From NCBI GenBank assembly GCA_016286555.1, contig JAEETA010000001.1, positions 124,001 to 188,000 of the forward strand: a stretch of DNA of 64,000 nucleotides. The letters are read 5' to 3'. The position numbers and the translations under genes were made by a program. Below are positions 1-8,040 of the stretch, in pieces. Within the stretch, counting starts at the first letter, position 1; every line of letters starts with the position of its first letter. This DNA is from Lachnospiraceae bacterium (GTDB lineage: Bacteria; Bacillota; Clostridia; Lachnospirales; Lachnospiraceae). Under the pieces are notes generated by a model. It was not told where the DNA came from and did not search any database. It was given only the letters and a program-made list of their open reading frames with translations.

Positions 1-353
1 TCGATTTCACACAAAACGTTCTTGGGCAGGTCCTTTACCGCCACGCAGCTCCGGGCGGGCTTTTCGGTAAAGTACTGGGCATAGACGCCGTTAAACGCGG
101 CAAAATCTCCCATATCTGCCAGGAAGCAGGTGGTCTTCACCACCCTGGAATAATCGGTGCCGGCGGCCTTCAGGATGGCGCCCACATTCTTGCAGGCCTG
201 ATGGGTCTGCTCCTCGATGGTGCCCTGGAGCACCTCGCCGGTGGCCGGAACGATGGGGATCTGACCTGATGCAAAGAGCAGATTCCCGGTAACAATGCCC
301 TGGGAATAAGGGCCGATGGCTGCAGGTGCCTGATCTGTGGAAATAAACTTCAT
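1..353 (-). CDS. ridA: RidA family enamine/imine deaminase, 3' end cut by window
   Basis: The protein begins MKFISTDQAPAAIGPYSQG and continues through FASGQIPIVPATGEV, the usual N-terminal half of the RidA/YjgF/TdcF family. The family hydrolyses reactive 2-aminoacrylate and related enamines or imines released by PLP enzymes, acting as a cytoplasmic trimer. The conserved GPYSQ strand and the Arg in PARSCVAVKDLP, which corresponds to the substrate-carboxylate-binding arginine, are present. About 117 of the usual 125 or so residues are visible; the last few lie beyond base 1. A GGAGG motif sits seven bases before the ATG and fixes the start. Family identity is clear; the exact substrate is inferred. 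Confidence 0.93.
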   Translation of the reverse strand, partial: MKFISTDQAPAAIGPYSQGIVTGNLLFASGQIPIVPATGEVLQGTIEEQTHQACKNVGAILKAAGTDYSRVVKTTCFLADMGDFAAFNGVYAQYFTEKPARSCVAVKDLPKNVLCEI

Positions 354-425
354 AATGACCTCCTCATGGTTTTATTGAACCTATCGGTTTTATTGGTTAT
401 CCAGTTTTTCGTGATTCCGAGGGCT

Positions 426-683
426 TCAGTCTTCGGGCTCATCCTCGTCGAACTGTGCTTTCACGTAGGAGCCTCTGGGGGTGGTCTCGATGTCAGCTAC
501 CACGCCTTCTTTGGACAGGAGACGCTTCGTGAAGGGAATATTGGCGGACATGGCCAGGGAAGGATCCTCCGGCACGCCGATGGTGTAGTAATAGTTGCTG
601 GGGAGCACGCCCTCGTTTACGATGACGCTCTGGCCGATCTCCAGCTTGCCGGGGCGTTCCATTTTGAATTCCATTTCCCGCAT
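426..683 (-). CDS. small hypothetical protein, 85 aa
   Basis: I do not recognise this family. The start was chosen at the ATG preceded by GGAGG eight bases upstream; a longer frame exists but lacks a ribosome binding site. The product is a short soluble protein with no signal peptide or membrane segment. It has a Tyr-rich stretch (SNYYYTIGVPED), a basic middle and a very acidic tail ending FDEDEPED. The pattern of short strands suggests a compact beta-rich fold, but that is only an impression. It lies just upstream of ridA on the same strand, with 72 bases between them, so the two may be cotranscribed. Confidence 0.7.
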   Translation of the reverse strand: MREMEFKMERPGKLEIGQSVIVNEGVLPSNYYYTIGVPEDPSLAMSANIPFTKRLLSKEGVVADIETTPRGSYVKAQFDEDEPED

Positions 684-717
684 GATGATCCTCCTGCTGA
701 CTGATTTCACTTTCATT

Positions 718-726
718 AGTTTAGCA
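718..726 (-). promoter_or_regulatory. extended -10 promoter for the 85-aa gene
   Basis: Read on the minus strand this is TGC followed by TAAACT, an extended -10 element, placed so that transcription would begin about 28 bases before the start codon. No good -35 box is visible. A near-identical block (TTTTGTGCTAAAA) precedes the phosphoglucomutase gene near 59560. Confidence 0.4.
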
Positions 727-823
727 CAAAACATCCTATGCCGGGGAGATATTACAGTACAAATCCGGGAACGGTCTTTTTTGCCCGGGAGCGGGCGCCA
801 GACAAGGGGCACCGACGAAGACG

Positions 824-840
824 CCTGAGGTGTGCTCAGG
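824..840 (-). terminator. weak hairpin after the solute-binding lipoprotein gene
   Basis: CCTGAG and CTCAGG form a six-base stem with a five-base loop just downstream of the stop codon of the minus-strand lipoprotein gene. The following T run is poor, so termination is uncertain. Confidence 0.3.
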
Positions 841-852
841 AAAACGCCCGTC

Positions 853-3288
853 TTAGCGGCTCTCCGACAGGTAGAGCTGCACCCGGCTGTCGATGATCCG
901 TGCCGTCTCCTCGGCGGATTTCTGTCCCGCCAGGAAGGGGCCCATCTCCTCCTCTACAATGATGCAGATGGGATCCAGCTCCGACGGAACGGGCCTGGCC
1001 TCCCGGATCAGGCGCAGGTAGGTCTCGCCCTGCTCCTCCGTCAGCGACTGCACCGTCACATCCAGGAGTCCGGTCTGTGAGTTATAGGTGATATTGCCGC
1101 CGGCGTTTTTTTCCTGATAGAGCTCAAACTCTTCCTGCAGCTGGTCCGGACGGACCGGAAGGACACAGAAGGTGTCCGACATTCCTACCAGGTTACCGCC
1201 CATGGAATGGCTGGAGCGCAGATACTGACGCTGTCCCTCCTCCGAGATCAGCCAGCGGAGGAAATCCTTTGCCGCCTCCGCATTGGGAGAATCCGCATTG
1301 ACCACAAATCCGAAGGCCTCGATGTAGCCGCCGCTGCCCTGCTGCCGGGGAAATCCCAGGAAAGAGGGCTGTCCTTGGAAATACACCTCCGCCCGGTTCA
1401 TCAGCGTAAAGGAATCCGGCATATTGCTGACATCTCCGGCGATCCTGCCGTCATAGATCCCCTGCTCCCATTCTCTGCCGAAATTCTCTCCGTCCACTTT
1501 TCCGTATTTTTTCGCAAACTCCAAGACCCGGACAAAAGGTGCTTCCTCCAGGTGGCTCTCCCCGGCCCCCCAGTCGATGTAATCGCTGCAGGCCGTGTCA
1601 TAGAGCGCAAAATACTCTGCCAGATAGGCAGGAGGCGCCATCAGAGCCAGCTCCGCGCCAGAGCCCTCGATCCGCTCCATGAAATCCTCCGTATTCCAGG
1701 TCTCCAGATCCCCGGCGATCCGCCGGGAGGTCACATAGGTTTGCAGCCGGATCTCGTAGGGGAGCATGTACTGAGTCCCATCCACCTGACCGCAGGCCAG
1801 CGCAGAGGCAAACACCCCGTCTCTCGCTTCCTCTGCCAGGTCATCCAGCGAAAGGAAAGCTCCCTTCACGGCCAGGGCAGGCACATCCACCATTTCGGTC
1901 TCGATGAGATCCGGGGCTTCTCCGGCAGCCAGCTGCTTTTCCAGACGCTCCATATAGTCCAGTCCCGTCTGCTCCTGCAGCACGATCCGGTAGTCCTCGC
2001 TGCGGCTGTTGTATTTGGTGACCATTTCCTTGAAATAGGGCGTGAGCACAGCCACCCTGGCGGTGACGGTCTGCTTCAGGAGTGCCGGATTCTCCGCAAC
2101 GGGCGTGCCGGTATAGAGCTCCGTTCCAGTGTCGCCAAAATCATAAAAGCAAAAGCCATCCCCCGTCCTCCAGATCCCGGAAATGTCCGTGGTCACCAGA
2201 TCCTGGTCCGCAAAGCGGCACAGATGGGTCCCATCCGCATCCGTAAAATAGACCCCGTTGTTGCAGGCAACCAGCATCCCGTCCCCGTCGACGTAGGGAG
2301 CATAACCGCTGCCTTTTGCGAAGATAAAGGGCTCCCCGATGCGGGAAAGCGGCTCCTCCGCCGGGCTGTCGGAAAACCAGAGAGCCTTGTCTGCGATGCC
2401 GTAGACCAGCGCATTGCCGCCATCGTCCACGGTCCATCCCTCCATAGGACCGAAAACCTTCATCTCCAGGGGCTCCATAGACGCATCAAAGGTAACCGCT
2501 GCTTTTCCCACCAGATCCATGCCACAGAGGACGCCCTGATCCAGATACAGCCGGTAGCCCAGATAGGCCGGCGGGATCTCCCCCAGCACCTCCGGTGCCT
2601 TTCCGCCGCCGACAGCGCTCACGAATCCGCGTTCCTCCCCCGGCGCTCCGTAATACATGAGCTGCAGATAGATCCTGTCTTCATAGATCCCCAGAATGTG
2701 CGCTGCCTTCAGGCCCCGGTCAAAGTTCTCTATGACGAGATCGGAAGCCTCCCAGGTGACGGTCTCCCATTGGTCCGCCTCCGGGTCATAGGTCTGGACA
2801 GCTCCGCCCAGATACTGATAAAAATTCTTGACCAGATTCTCCTCCATCCCCTGGGCCGCCGCGGAAGCAGGATCCAGTCCCGCGCCGGCAACGGTACGCA
2901 GGAGACAGAGCCTGCTGCCAAAGACGGTCTGCTCCACGGTACCCACCATCAGATCTCCCGCCTTCTCCCCATAGGGAAGGGAGAGATACTCCTCCTCTTC
3001 CGGGGCCGCACCGGCAAAGGCACTGACCAGATCCGTCAGATCCGGCTCCGGGATGGGACGCCCCACCACCCGGAAAAAAGGTCCTTCTGTCTCAGGTGCC
3101 GTGGAAGTCTCCGATTGGAAGACGGGAGCGTCTCCCGGCGCTGCTTCGGATGCCTCCTGCAGCGTCACTTCCCGGTCCTCCCGGGAGATTGCCCCGCACC
3201 CTGCAAGGGTCAGCACCAACAGGGAGGAAAGCCACGCCGCAGCGATCCTTCTCCCGTGTTTTGCATTTCCGATCCGGTTTCTGATCAT
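853..3288 (-). CDS. large extracellular solute-binding lipoprotein
   Basis: The 811-residue product has a basic N-terminus, a hydrophobic segment and a lipobox LAGC, with the lipidated Cys at about residue 31. It should therefore sit on the outer face of the membrane. Residues about 60-400 look like a long beta-rich region. The C-terminal half (about 400-800) resembles family 1 ABC solute-binding proteins: a periplasmic-binding fold beginning VTARVAVLTPYFKEMVTKYN, and later ADSPNAEAAKDFLRWLISEEGQ, a motif shared with carbohydrate-binding subunits. At twice the usual 420-450 residues, the protein combines a binding module with an extra N-terminal domain. No permease or ATPase gene is adjacent, so a transport or sensing role is inferred. 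A GGGAGAAGG motif supports the ATG. Confidence 0.85.
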   Translation of the reverse strand: MIRNRIGNAKHGRRIAAAWLSSLLVLTLAGCGAISREDREVTLQEASEAAPGDAPVFQSETSTAPETEGPFFRVVGRPIPEPDLTDLVSAFAGAAPEEEEYLSLPYGEKAGDLMVGTVEQTVFGSRLCLLRTVAGAGLDPASAAAQGMEENLVKNFYQYLGGAVQTYDPEADQWETVTWEASDLVIENFDRGLKAAHILGIYEDRIYLQLMYYGAPGEERGFVSAVGGGKAPEVLGEIPPAYLGYRLYLDQGVLCGMDLVGKAAVTFDASMEPLEMKVFGPMEGWTVDDGGNALVYGIADKALWFSDSPAEEPLSRIGEPFIFAKGSGYAPYVDGDGMLVACNNGVYFTDADGTHLCRFADQDLVTTDISGIWRTGDGFCFYDFGDTGTELYTGTPVAENPALLKQTVTARVAVLTPYFKEMVTKYNSRSEDYRIVLQEQTGLDYMERLEKQLAAGEAPDLIETEMVDVPALAVKGAFLSLDDLAEEARDGVFASALACGQVDGTQYMLPYEIRLQTYVTSRRIAGDLETWNTEDFMERIEGSGAELALMAPPAYLAEYFALYDTACSDYIDWGAGESHLEEAPFVRVLEFAKKYGKVDGENFGREWEQGIYDGRIAGDVSNMPDSFTLMNRAEVYFQGQPSFLGFPRQQGSGGYIEAFGFVVNADSPNAEAAKDFLRWLISEEGQRQYLRSSHSMGGNLVGMSDTFCVLPVRPDQLQEEFELYQEKNAGGNITYNSQTGLLDVTVQSLTEEQGETYLRLIREARPVPSELDPICIIVEEEMGPFLAGQKSAEETARIIDSRVQLYLSESR

Positions 3289-3335
3289 GTTCCTTCTCCC
3301 CTTTTGCGTGCCTTACGCCGCGCATTTCCTATTCC

Positions 3336-3363
3336 ATTCTACCCCGCAGGAGTTCCCCGTCAA
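3336..3363 (-). promoter_or_regulatory. promoter of the solute-binding lipoprotein gene
   Basis: On the minus strand TTGACG and TAGAAT are separated by 16 bases, giving a transcript with a leader of about 40 bases. The element lies back to back with the plus-strand promoter at 3404-3432. Confidence 0.55.
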
Positions 3364-3403
3364 TGAGATTTCCCCGCTTTTTTCCCGCATTTCCATCTTA
3401 TCC

Positions 3404-3432
3404 TTGGCAAATCGGCACTTCGGTGGTACAAT
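3404..3432 (+). promoter_or_regulatory. promoter of the ACT-domain gene
   Basis: TTGGCA and TACAAT are separated by exactly 17 bases, and TGG immediately precedes the -10 box, as in extended promoters. The predicted leader is about 60 bases long. Confidence 0.6.
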
Positions 3433-3470
3433 AGTGATCGTTGAATGTCAGCGCTTTAAAGTGCGAAAGT

Positions 3471-3487
3471 GCCGGGTTGGTCCCGGC
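3471..3487 (+). promoter_or_regulatory. hairpin touching the ribosome binding site of the ACT gene
   Basis: GCCGGG and CCCGGC form a perfect six-base GC stem around TTGGT. The stem ends directly beside the Shine-Dalgarno block AGGGAGG (3488-3494), so it could limit ribosome access. Control by this stem is inference. Confidence 0.4.
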
Positions 3488-3500
3488 AGGGAGGATCTCA

Positions 3501-3911
3501 ATGTTAAAACAGGTTTCCATCTACGCTGAGAACAAGCGGGGCACCATGGAGCGCCTCACCGCGATCCTGGCGGAGAACGATATCAATATCCTGGGCTCTG
3601 TCACCAATGACAGCGCCGAATACGGCATCATCCGCATGATCGTCACCGATGCGGACAAGGCTGTGGAGTGCCTGACAAAGGACGGATTTTTCTGCAAGAA
3701 AACGGATGTCCTGGGGGTGGAAGTCACGGATGAAGTCGGTAATCTGAATAAGCTGCTGAAGGCCTGCGATGCCGGCAACATCAACATCGATTACCTTTAT
3801 CTGTCCTTTAACCGCAAGTCCGGCAGACCCATCATGGTCTTCCATGCGGACGATCCCCACGAAGTGGAGCTGTGCCTCCAGGCGAAGGGATTTACTATGA
3901 CGGAAGCATAA
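3501..3911 (+). CDS. tandem ACT-domain regulatory protein
   Basis: The 136-residue protein is two ACT domains in a row (about 1-65 and 70-136). The first opens with VSIYAENKRGTMERLTAILAENDINI and the second with VTDEVGNLNKLLKACDAGNINIDYLY; both show the Gly and short helix that form the ligand site between ACT subunits. ACT domains usually bind amino acids and transmit that signal. No catalytic domain is attached, so this is a stand-alone sensor of unknown partner. The start was placed at the ATG after GGGAGG; a longer frame runs 60 bases further upstream without a ribosome binding site. A strong terminator follows. Confidence 0.85.
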   Translation: MLKQVSIYAENKRGTMERLTAILAENDINILGSVTNDSAEYGIIRMIVTDADKAVECLTKDGFFCKKTDVLGVEVTDEVGNLNKLLKACDAGNINIDYLYLSFNRKSGRPIMVFHADDPHEVELCLQAKGFTMTEA

Positions 3912-3974
3912 GTGTTCGAAAATACAGAGTTTTTTATGAGGGTGGCATAATAAAATATCTCTCCGATATTTTAA

Positions 3975-4008
3975 AAAAGTCCCGTCTGCTTGCGCAGGCG
4001 GGGCTTTT
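3975..4008 (+). terminator. bidirectional rho-independent terminator
   Basis: CCCGTCTGC and GCAGGCGGG pair around a four-base loop, extended by flanking A and T runs on either side. It can serve both the ACT gene (plus) and the GH25 gene (minus), which converge here. Confidence 0.8.
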
Positions 4009-4026
4009 GCTTTGCTTTTCTTTTGT

Positions 4027-5148
4027 TTACTCCCAGAAAGGATCCAGGCAGATGTTCATGTCCACCTCACCCTTGATCCCGCTGACACTGCCCTTGGGGC
4101 TGTACTGCCAGATATTGTAGGAATAGGGATAAAAGAGACTTTCGGTGTAGGAGGCGAACCACTTCGGGATCTCCTCAAGCCGCTCCACCTCCATGTACAG
4201 CAGGCTCATCTCGGTGTTGTAGTAGATCATGGGAAGATACCCTGCATCCTCCACGGTCTTGCAGAACAGAAGCACCAGATCCGTCCGCTCTTCCTTGGTC
4301 AAAGCGTCCATACGGGGATTTTCTCCCTCCACTCGCTCCACATCGATGACGATGGGAAAGCCGGTGCCGTAGGGCTTTGCACGCTCAATAGCGATTTCCG
4401 CCTCCTCCAGCATCTCCTCTTCGGAAATGGCCTGGGTAAATACATAGGTTCCCACATGGATGCCGTTTGCGATGGCTCCCTCCATGTTGTCCTCGTAGGT
4501 GGAATCCTCCACCAGCTTACCGGAGCCGTAGCCCCGATAGATAGAACGGATCAGGGCAAATTCCACGCCTTCGTCCGCTACTTTTTCCCAGTTGATCTTG
4601 CCCTGGTGCTGAGACACATCGATGCCCTTGTGAGAGATCACGGTCTCACCGTCCTCCCCCAGGTAGGTAAACTCGCCGTTTTCCAGGACACTTAAGCGTT
4701 CCTGCAGCATCTCGCTGAGCTTCAGGTTAAACTGGATGGGCACGAAATGGAAGGTCTTGTTACTGACCACCACCACCTCTTCGTCGTAAAGGGGACGCAG
4801 CACCTCCAGCACGCTCATACCGCCGGAAAGGAGCTCTCTTATGGTATCCAACACGCCCTTTCGGCCTGCTTCCACGCCCTGCTCGTAAGCCTCTTCAATT
4901 TCGATATTTCCGTCTGCCAGTGCCGTCCGGGCCGCTTCCGCAACCCTCTGATCCAGGTACTCCTGGGTGTAGAGGCGTTCCTCCCCCGCCGCAGCGGGAA
5001 CCGGCTCCACCGCCGGATGCTCCTTCGCATACCGGGTCAGGAGCGCATAGCCGGACAGGCATAACATAAAGCAGATCAGGCTGACCCACATGGCAACGGT
5101 CAGGAAATTGCTGCCGGCGGATCTGCCACCACTTCTCGTATCAGCCAT
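4027..5148 (-). CDS. membrane-anchored GH25 muramidase (lysozyme)
   Basis: The 373-residue protein has one N-terminal membrane segment (about 15-37), then a helical linker and a glycoside hydrolase family 25 domain (about 170-373). Characteristic GH25 motifs are visible: GIDVSQHQGKINW at the domain start, ALIRSIYRGYG, the catalytic IDVE within FPIVIDVERV, and the closing IWQYSPKGSVSGIKGEVDMN. The family cleaves the beta-1,4 bond between N-acetylmuramic acid and N-acetylglucosamine in peptidoglycan. With the membrane anchor, the enzyme should act outside the cell on its own wall. Nine bases separate it from the TPR gene upstream, so both probably belong to the valS-folC transcript. Confidence 0.92.
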   Translation of the reverse strand: MADTRSGGRSAGSNFLTVAMWVSLICFMLCLSGYALLTRYAKEHPAVEPVPAAAGEERLYTQEYLDQRVAEAARTALADGNIEIEEAYEQGVEAGRKGVLDTIRELLSGGMSVLEVLRPLYDEEVVVVSNKTFHFVPIQFNLKLSEMLQERLSVLENGEFTYLGEDGETVISHKGIDVSQHQGKINWEKVADEGVEFALIRSIYRGYGSGKLVEDSTYEDNMEGAIANGIHVGTYVFTQAISEEEMLEEAEIAIERAKPYGTGFPIVIDVERVEGENPRMDALTKEERTDLVLLFCKTVEDAGYLPMIYYNTEMSLLYMEVERLEEIPKWFASYTESLFYPYSYNIWQYSPKGSVSGIKGEVDMNICLDPFWE

Positions 5149-5157
5149 AGTACTCCG

Positions 5158-6570
5158 TTAATCCTCAGCCGCCATCTCGTCCAGGAACTGCTTGCTTCTG
5201 GTGGCGCGCTCGTCGTTAGGGAACAGGGAGATCACACGGTTGTAGACCTCCTTGGCATTGTCATTGTCACCCAGCTTGCGGTAGGCATTGCCCAGATTGA
5301 ACAGTGCGTCCACATTGGTGGCATCGTATTCAAAGGCCTGGGTCAGGAGACGTACCGCGGATTCATAATCCTCGTTGCGGTATGCGGTGTAGCCTTCCGT
5401 GTAGAAATTGGTGGAAAGCTCCGGACCCACCTTGCTCATCAGGGTCTGGTACAGGGTACGGAAAGGCTCCGACATGGCTTCCAGTTCCACAGCGGAGGAA
5501 GCTTTGGTCAGAGCATCTGCCGTCTCATCCGCGGTAGCACCGTTCAGGTAGCTGTTTGCCGCGGTCAGGAGCAGATCGATGTTGCTCAGGATGCCGCCCT
5601 GTCCGGAATACTCGTCGATGATATCCTCCAGGCCGGCATTTTGCGTCTTCAGATTGTTTACCTGGGTCTCCAGCTCCTGAATGGTGGAGGTCTTGGTATC
5701 CAGGTTCTCTCCCAGCTCCACCACCTTGGCCTGATACTCTTCCGTCACGGAGGAAACCTTGGCGGGCAGGATCAGGAAATAGGTAGCGGCTACACCCAGG
5801 ATCAGACCGATCAGGATGTTGATCACGGTGGAAAAACCGCTGCTGGTCTTCTGCTCCAGCATATTGGTGGGCTGAATGATAAGCTCGTTTCCTGCCTGGT
5901 AACGGATCACCTCATCCTTACCCTTGTGGCGGGGCTTTTTCTCCCCTTCCTCGGGCTCCAGCACCCGCTCCACATCCTTCAGGTAACGCAGGGCCGTGGT
6001 ATTGTTATGATCCACTTCCAGAACCTTGTGAAGCTCCCGTTCCGCTCTCTCCCACTTCTCATCCTTAATGTAGATGAGCGCCAGCAGAAGATGGGCACGG
6101 AGAAGCTTGGGATTCATGGAAAGAAGCTTCTTTAACTGGATCTCTGCCAGATCCACACTGTCCTGGAGACAGTAATTGTAGGCCTGATTGTACTTCCGGA
6201 TGGACTGGTTGATGACATCCACTCTTCCGGCGTTGTTCTGGAAGAGATTGATGTACTCGATGGCGATGTTTTTCTCGCCTCTGCGGGACTGGCTCACCAC
6301 CCACTCGCTGAGGGCCGCAGCCGTTTCTCCCATCTCAAAATAGACCAGTCCAAGCAGGTTTCTGGCCTCTATGTGATCCTTATTCAGTTTCAGGCACTGC
6401 CGCAAGCTTCCCCCGGCACCGGTCAGATCCCGTACCCTGGCCTTCTCCAGGCCGTCGTTGTAGAGGCGGTTGGAAAGGGCAATGATCTTCTTATAGGTTC
6501 CGACATCCGCACCGCAATTGGTGCAGTAATCATATTCCGAGAGAAGGGCACCACAATGATAGCAATACAT
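5158..6570 (-). CDS. zinc-ribbon, TPR and coiled-coil membrane protein
   Basis: The 470-residue protein starts with a zinc ribbon (Cys3, Cys6, Cys16, Cys19). TPR-like helices follow to about residue 210. A membrane segment lies near 245-270, then a coiled coil (about 280-325). TPR repeats return at the C-terminus, including ALFNLGNAYRKLGDNDNAKEVYNRV. One TPR block therefore lies inside the cell and one outside. No enzymatic motif is seen; a scaffold role is the likely reading. It precedes the GH25 gene by nine bases, so it could organise wall-active enzymes. The start is supported by an AGGAGG motif near position 6580. Confidence 0.85.
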   Translation of the reverse strand: MYCYHCGALLSEYDYCTNCGADVGTYKKIIALSNRLYNDGLEKARVRDLTGAGGSLRQCLKLNKDHIEARNLLGLVYFEMGETAAALSEWVVSQSRRGEKNIAIEYINLFQNNAGRVDVINQSIRKYNQAYNYCLQDSVDLAEIQLKKLLSMNPKLLRAHLLLALIYIKDEKWERAERELHKVLEVDHNNTTALRYLKDVERVLEPEEGEKKPRHKGKDEVIRYQAGNELIIQPTNMLEQKTSSGFSTVINILIGLILGVAATYFLILPAKVSSVTEEYQAKVVELGENLDTKTSTIQELETQVNNLKTQNAGLEDIIDEYSGQGGILSNIDLLLTAANSYLNGATADETADALTKASSAVELEAMSEPFRTLYQTLMSKVGPELSTNFYTEGYTAYRNEDYESAVRLLTQAFEYDATNVDALFNLGNAYRKLGDNDNAKEVYNRVISLFPNDERATRSKQFLDEMAAED

Positions 6571-6578
6571 GGCGCCTC

Positions 6579-6746
6579 CTAGAAAGTATCTGTTTTAGCG
6601 GATTCTCCCGCAGCCTCCTGCTCCTTTAACAGGTCCAGAAGCATATCAGTCGCGTCGGTCAGATCCAGGTGATATACCGCATCCTCCACCTCGCCGATCT
6701 CGAGGCTGGGACTGAATTTTTTGATTTCCTCGTCAAAATTGATCAT
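6579..6746 (-). CDS. small acidic protein, 55 aa
   Basis: The start was chosen at the ATG with AAGGAG ten bases upstream; this makes the first 14 bases overlap the end of folC. The product (MINFDEEIKKFSPSLEIGEV...) is acidic, helical and lacks signals. Its C-terminal half is rich in Leu and Glu (DLTDATDMLLDLLKEQEAAG). I know no function for it. Its position, coupled to folC and eight bases before the zinc-ribbon/TPR gene, suggests a stable operon member rather than a chance frame. Confidence 0.65.
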   Translation of the reverse strand: MINFDEEIKKFSPSLEIGEVEDAVYHLDLTDATDMLLDLLKEQEAAGESAKTDTF

Positions 6747-8040
6747 GGCTGAAATTCTCCTTAACAGAGCCTGCCAGATACAGGCTTCCGGCCACATAGA
6801 TAAGGTCCCGCTCCCCCTTCTGCGCCATCATCTCCCGCAGGACTTCGGCGGCATCCACCTCCGTCACGCGGCAGGGCAATTCGGGGTTGCTCTCCGTAAA
6901 TGCGTTCCAATCCGGTATCTTCACACTGCGCTTTAAGGGCAGGGATACCAGCGTGATATCAGTAAACAGGGCGGCGTCTCCTATGTCCCGAAGCATCCGT
7001 TCATAGGGCTTGTCGGACATGGCTGCGAACAAAAGCCGTCTCTTCCCGGTGCATCCGTCTGCGGATACGCTGGCGAGGAGGGCCCTGATCCCGTCGGGAT
7101 TGTGGGCTCCGTCCAAAAAGACGCCGGGAAAGATTTCTTCCATCCGGGCAGCCCAGTGGAACCGGGCCAGCCCCAGATCCAGAACCGATTCGGTCAATGA
7201 CTCCTTCGAAAGGAGCAAAGTGGCCGCGGTTACTGCGATTGAGACGTTTTCCGCCTGATACAGCGCCCCGGAAGGTACAGTAAGGCGCTTGTTACTATAG
7301 TAGCGAGTATGTAAAGAAAAATCAATACTTTTCTGCCCTCTGACCACATCGGAAAACGTGTTTTCAGACACGGGATACAGGGGGCAGGAAAGCGACTCTG
7401 CGGCGCTTCGGATCACGGCGGAGGCTTCCGGCACCAGATCGGAGTAGACCACAGGACAGCCGGGCCGCAGAATTCCTGCCTTTTCGGCCGCTACCGCTTC
7501 CAAAGTATCTCCCAGGTATTCCATATGATCCTCCCCGATGCGGGTCAGGATGCACAGGGCCTTTTCCGGCAGGGCATTGGAAGGGTCCAGCCTGCCACCC
7601 ATGCCGGTTTCCAGGACGCTGAACTCCGGCCGATGCTCCTCCAGGAACAGCTGGTAGATGAGGAGCAATATCTCGGAGAAGGTCATTTTTCCTTCCGCCG
7701 CCTCGGGAAACACCTCCAGGATGCGGTTGGTGTGGCGGGTCAGCTCCTCCGGAGAAATCTCCTCCCCGTTGCAGACAAAGCGCTCCCGGAGATCCGTCAG
7801 ATGGGGGGAAGTATTCACCCCAACGGTCCTGCCGGCAGCCCGAAGCAGGGAGCTCAAACAGGCACAGACGGAACCCTTCCCGTTTGTGCCTGCCACATGG
7901 ATCAAAGTACAGGAGGCCCCCGGGGAACCCAGGCGCCTCCAAGCATCCGTTACCATATTCGGTTGATAGTCCGGTACGAAGCGGGGAAGCTCCGAAAGGA
8001 ATGCCGCCGCTTCGTCTCCGTTTCTCATGGTTTTACTCAT
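6733..8040 (-). CDS. folC: folylpolyglutamate synthase / dihydrofolate synthase
   Basis: The 435-residue enzyme carries the ATP-binding loop GTNGKGS at about residues 51-57 and the Mur-ligase-like motif LDGAHNPDG near 300. Together these identify FolC, which adds glutamate to folates (and, in bifunctional forms, to dihydropteroate). Length matches the family. Its ATG overlaps the valS stop codon in ATGA, so translation is coupled. The pairing valS-folC is common in Firmicutes. Whether this copy does both reactions cannot be told from sequence alone. Confidence 0.96.
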   Translation of the reverse strand: MSKTMRNGDEAAAFLSELPRFVPDYQPNMVTDAWRRLGSPGASCTLIHVAGTNGKGSVCACLSSLLRAAGRTVGVNTSPHLTDLRERFVCNGEEISPEELTRHTNRILEVFPEAAEGKMTFSEILLLIYQLFLEEHRPEFSVLETGMGGRLDPSNALPEKALCILTRIGEDHMEYLGDTLEAVAAEKAGILRPGCPVVYSDLVPEASAVIRSAAESLSCPLYPVSENTFSDVVRGQKSIDFSLHTRYYSNKRLTVPSGALYQAENVSIAVTAATLLLSKESLTESVLDLGLARFHWAARMEEIFPGVFLDGAHNPDGIRALLASVSADGCTGKRRLLFAAMSDKPYERMLRDIGDAALFTDITLVSLPLKRSVKIPDWNAFTESNPELPCRVTEVDAAEVLREMMAQKGERDLIYVAGSLYLAGSVKENFSHDQF

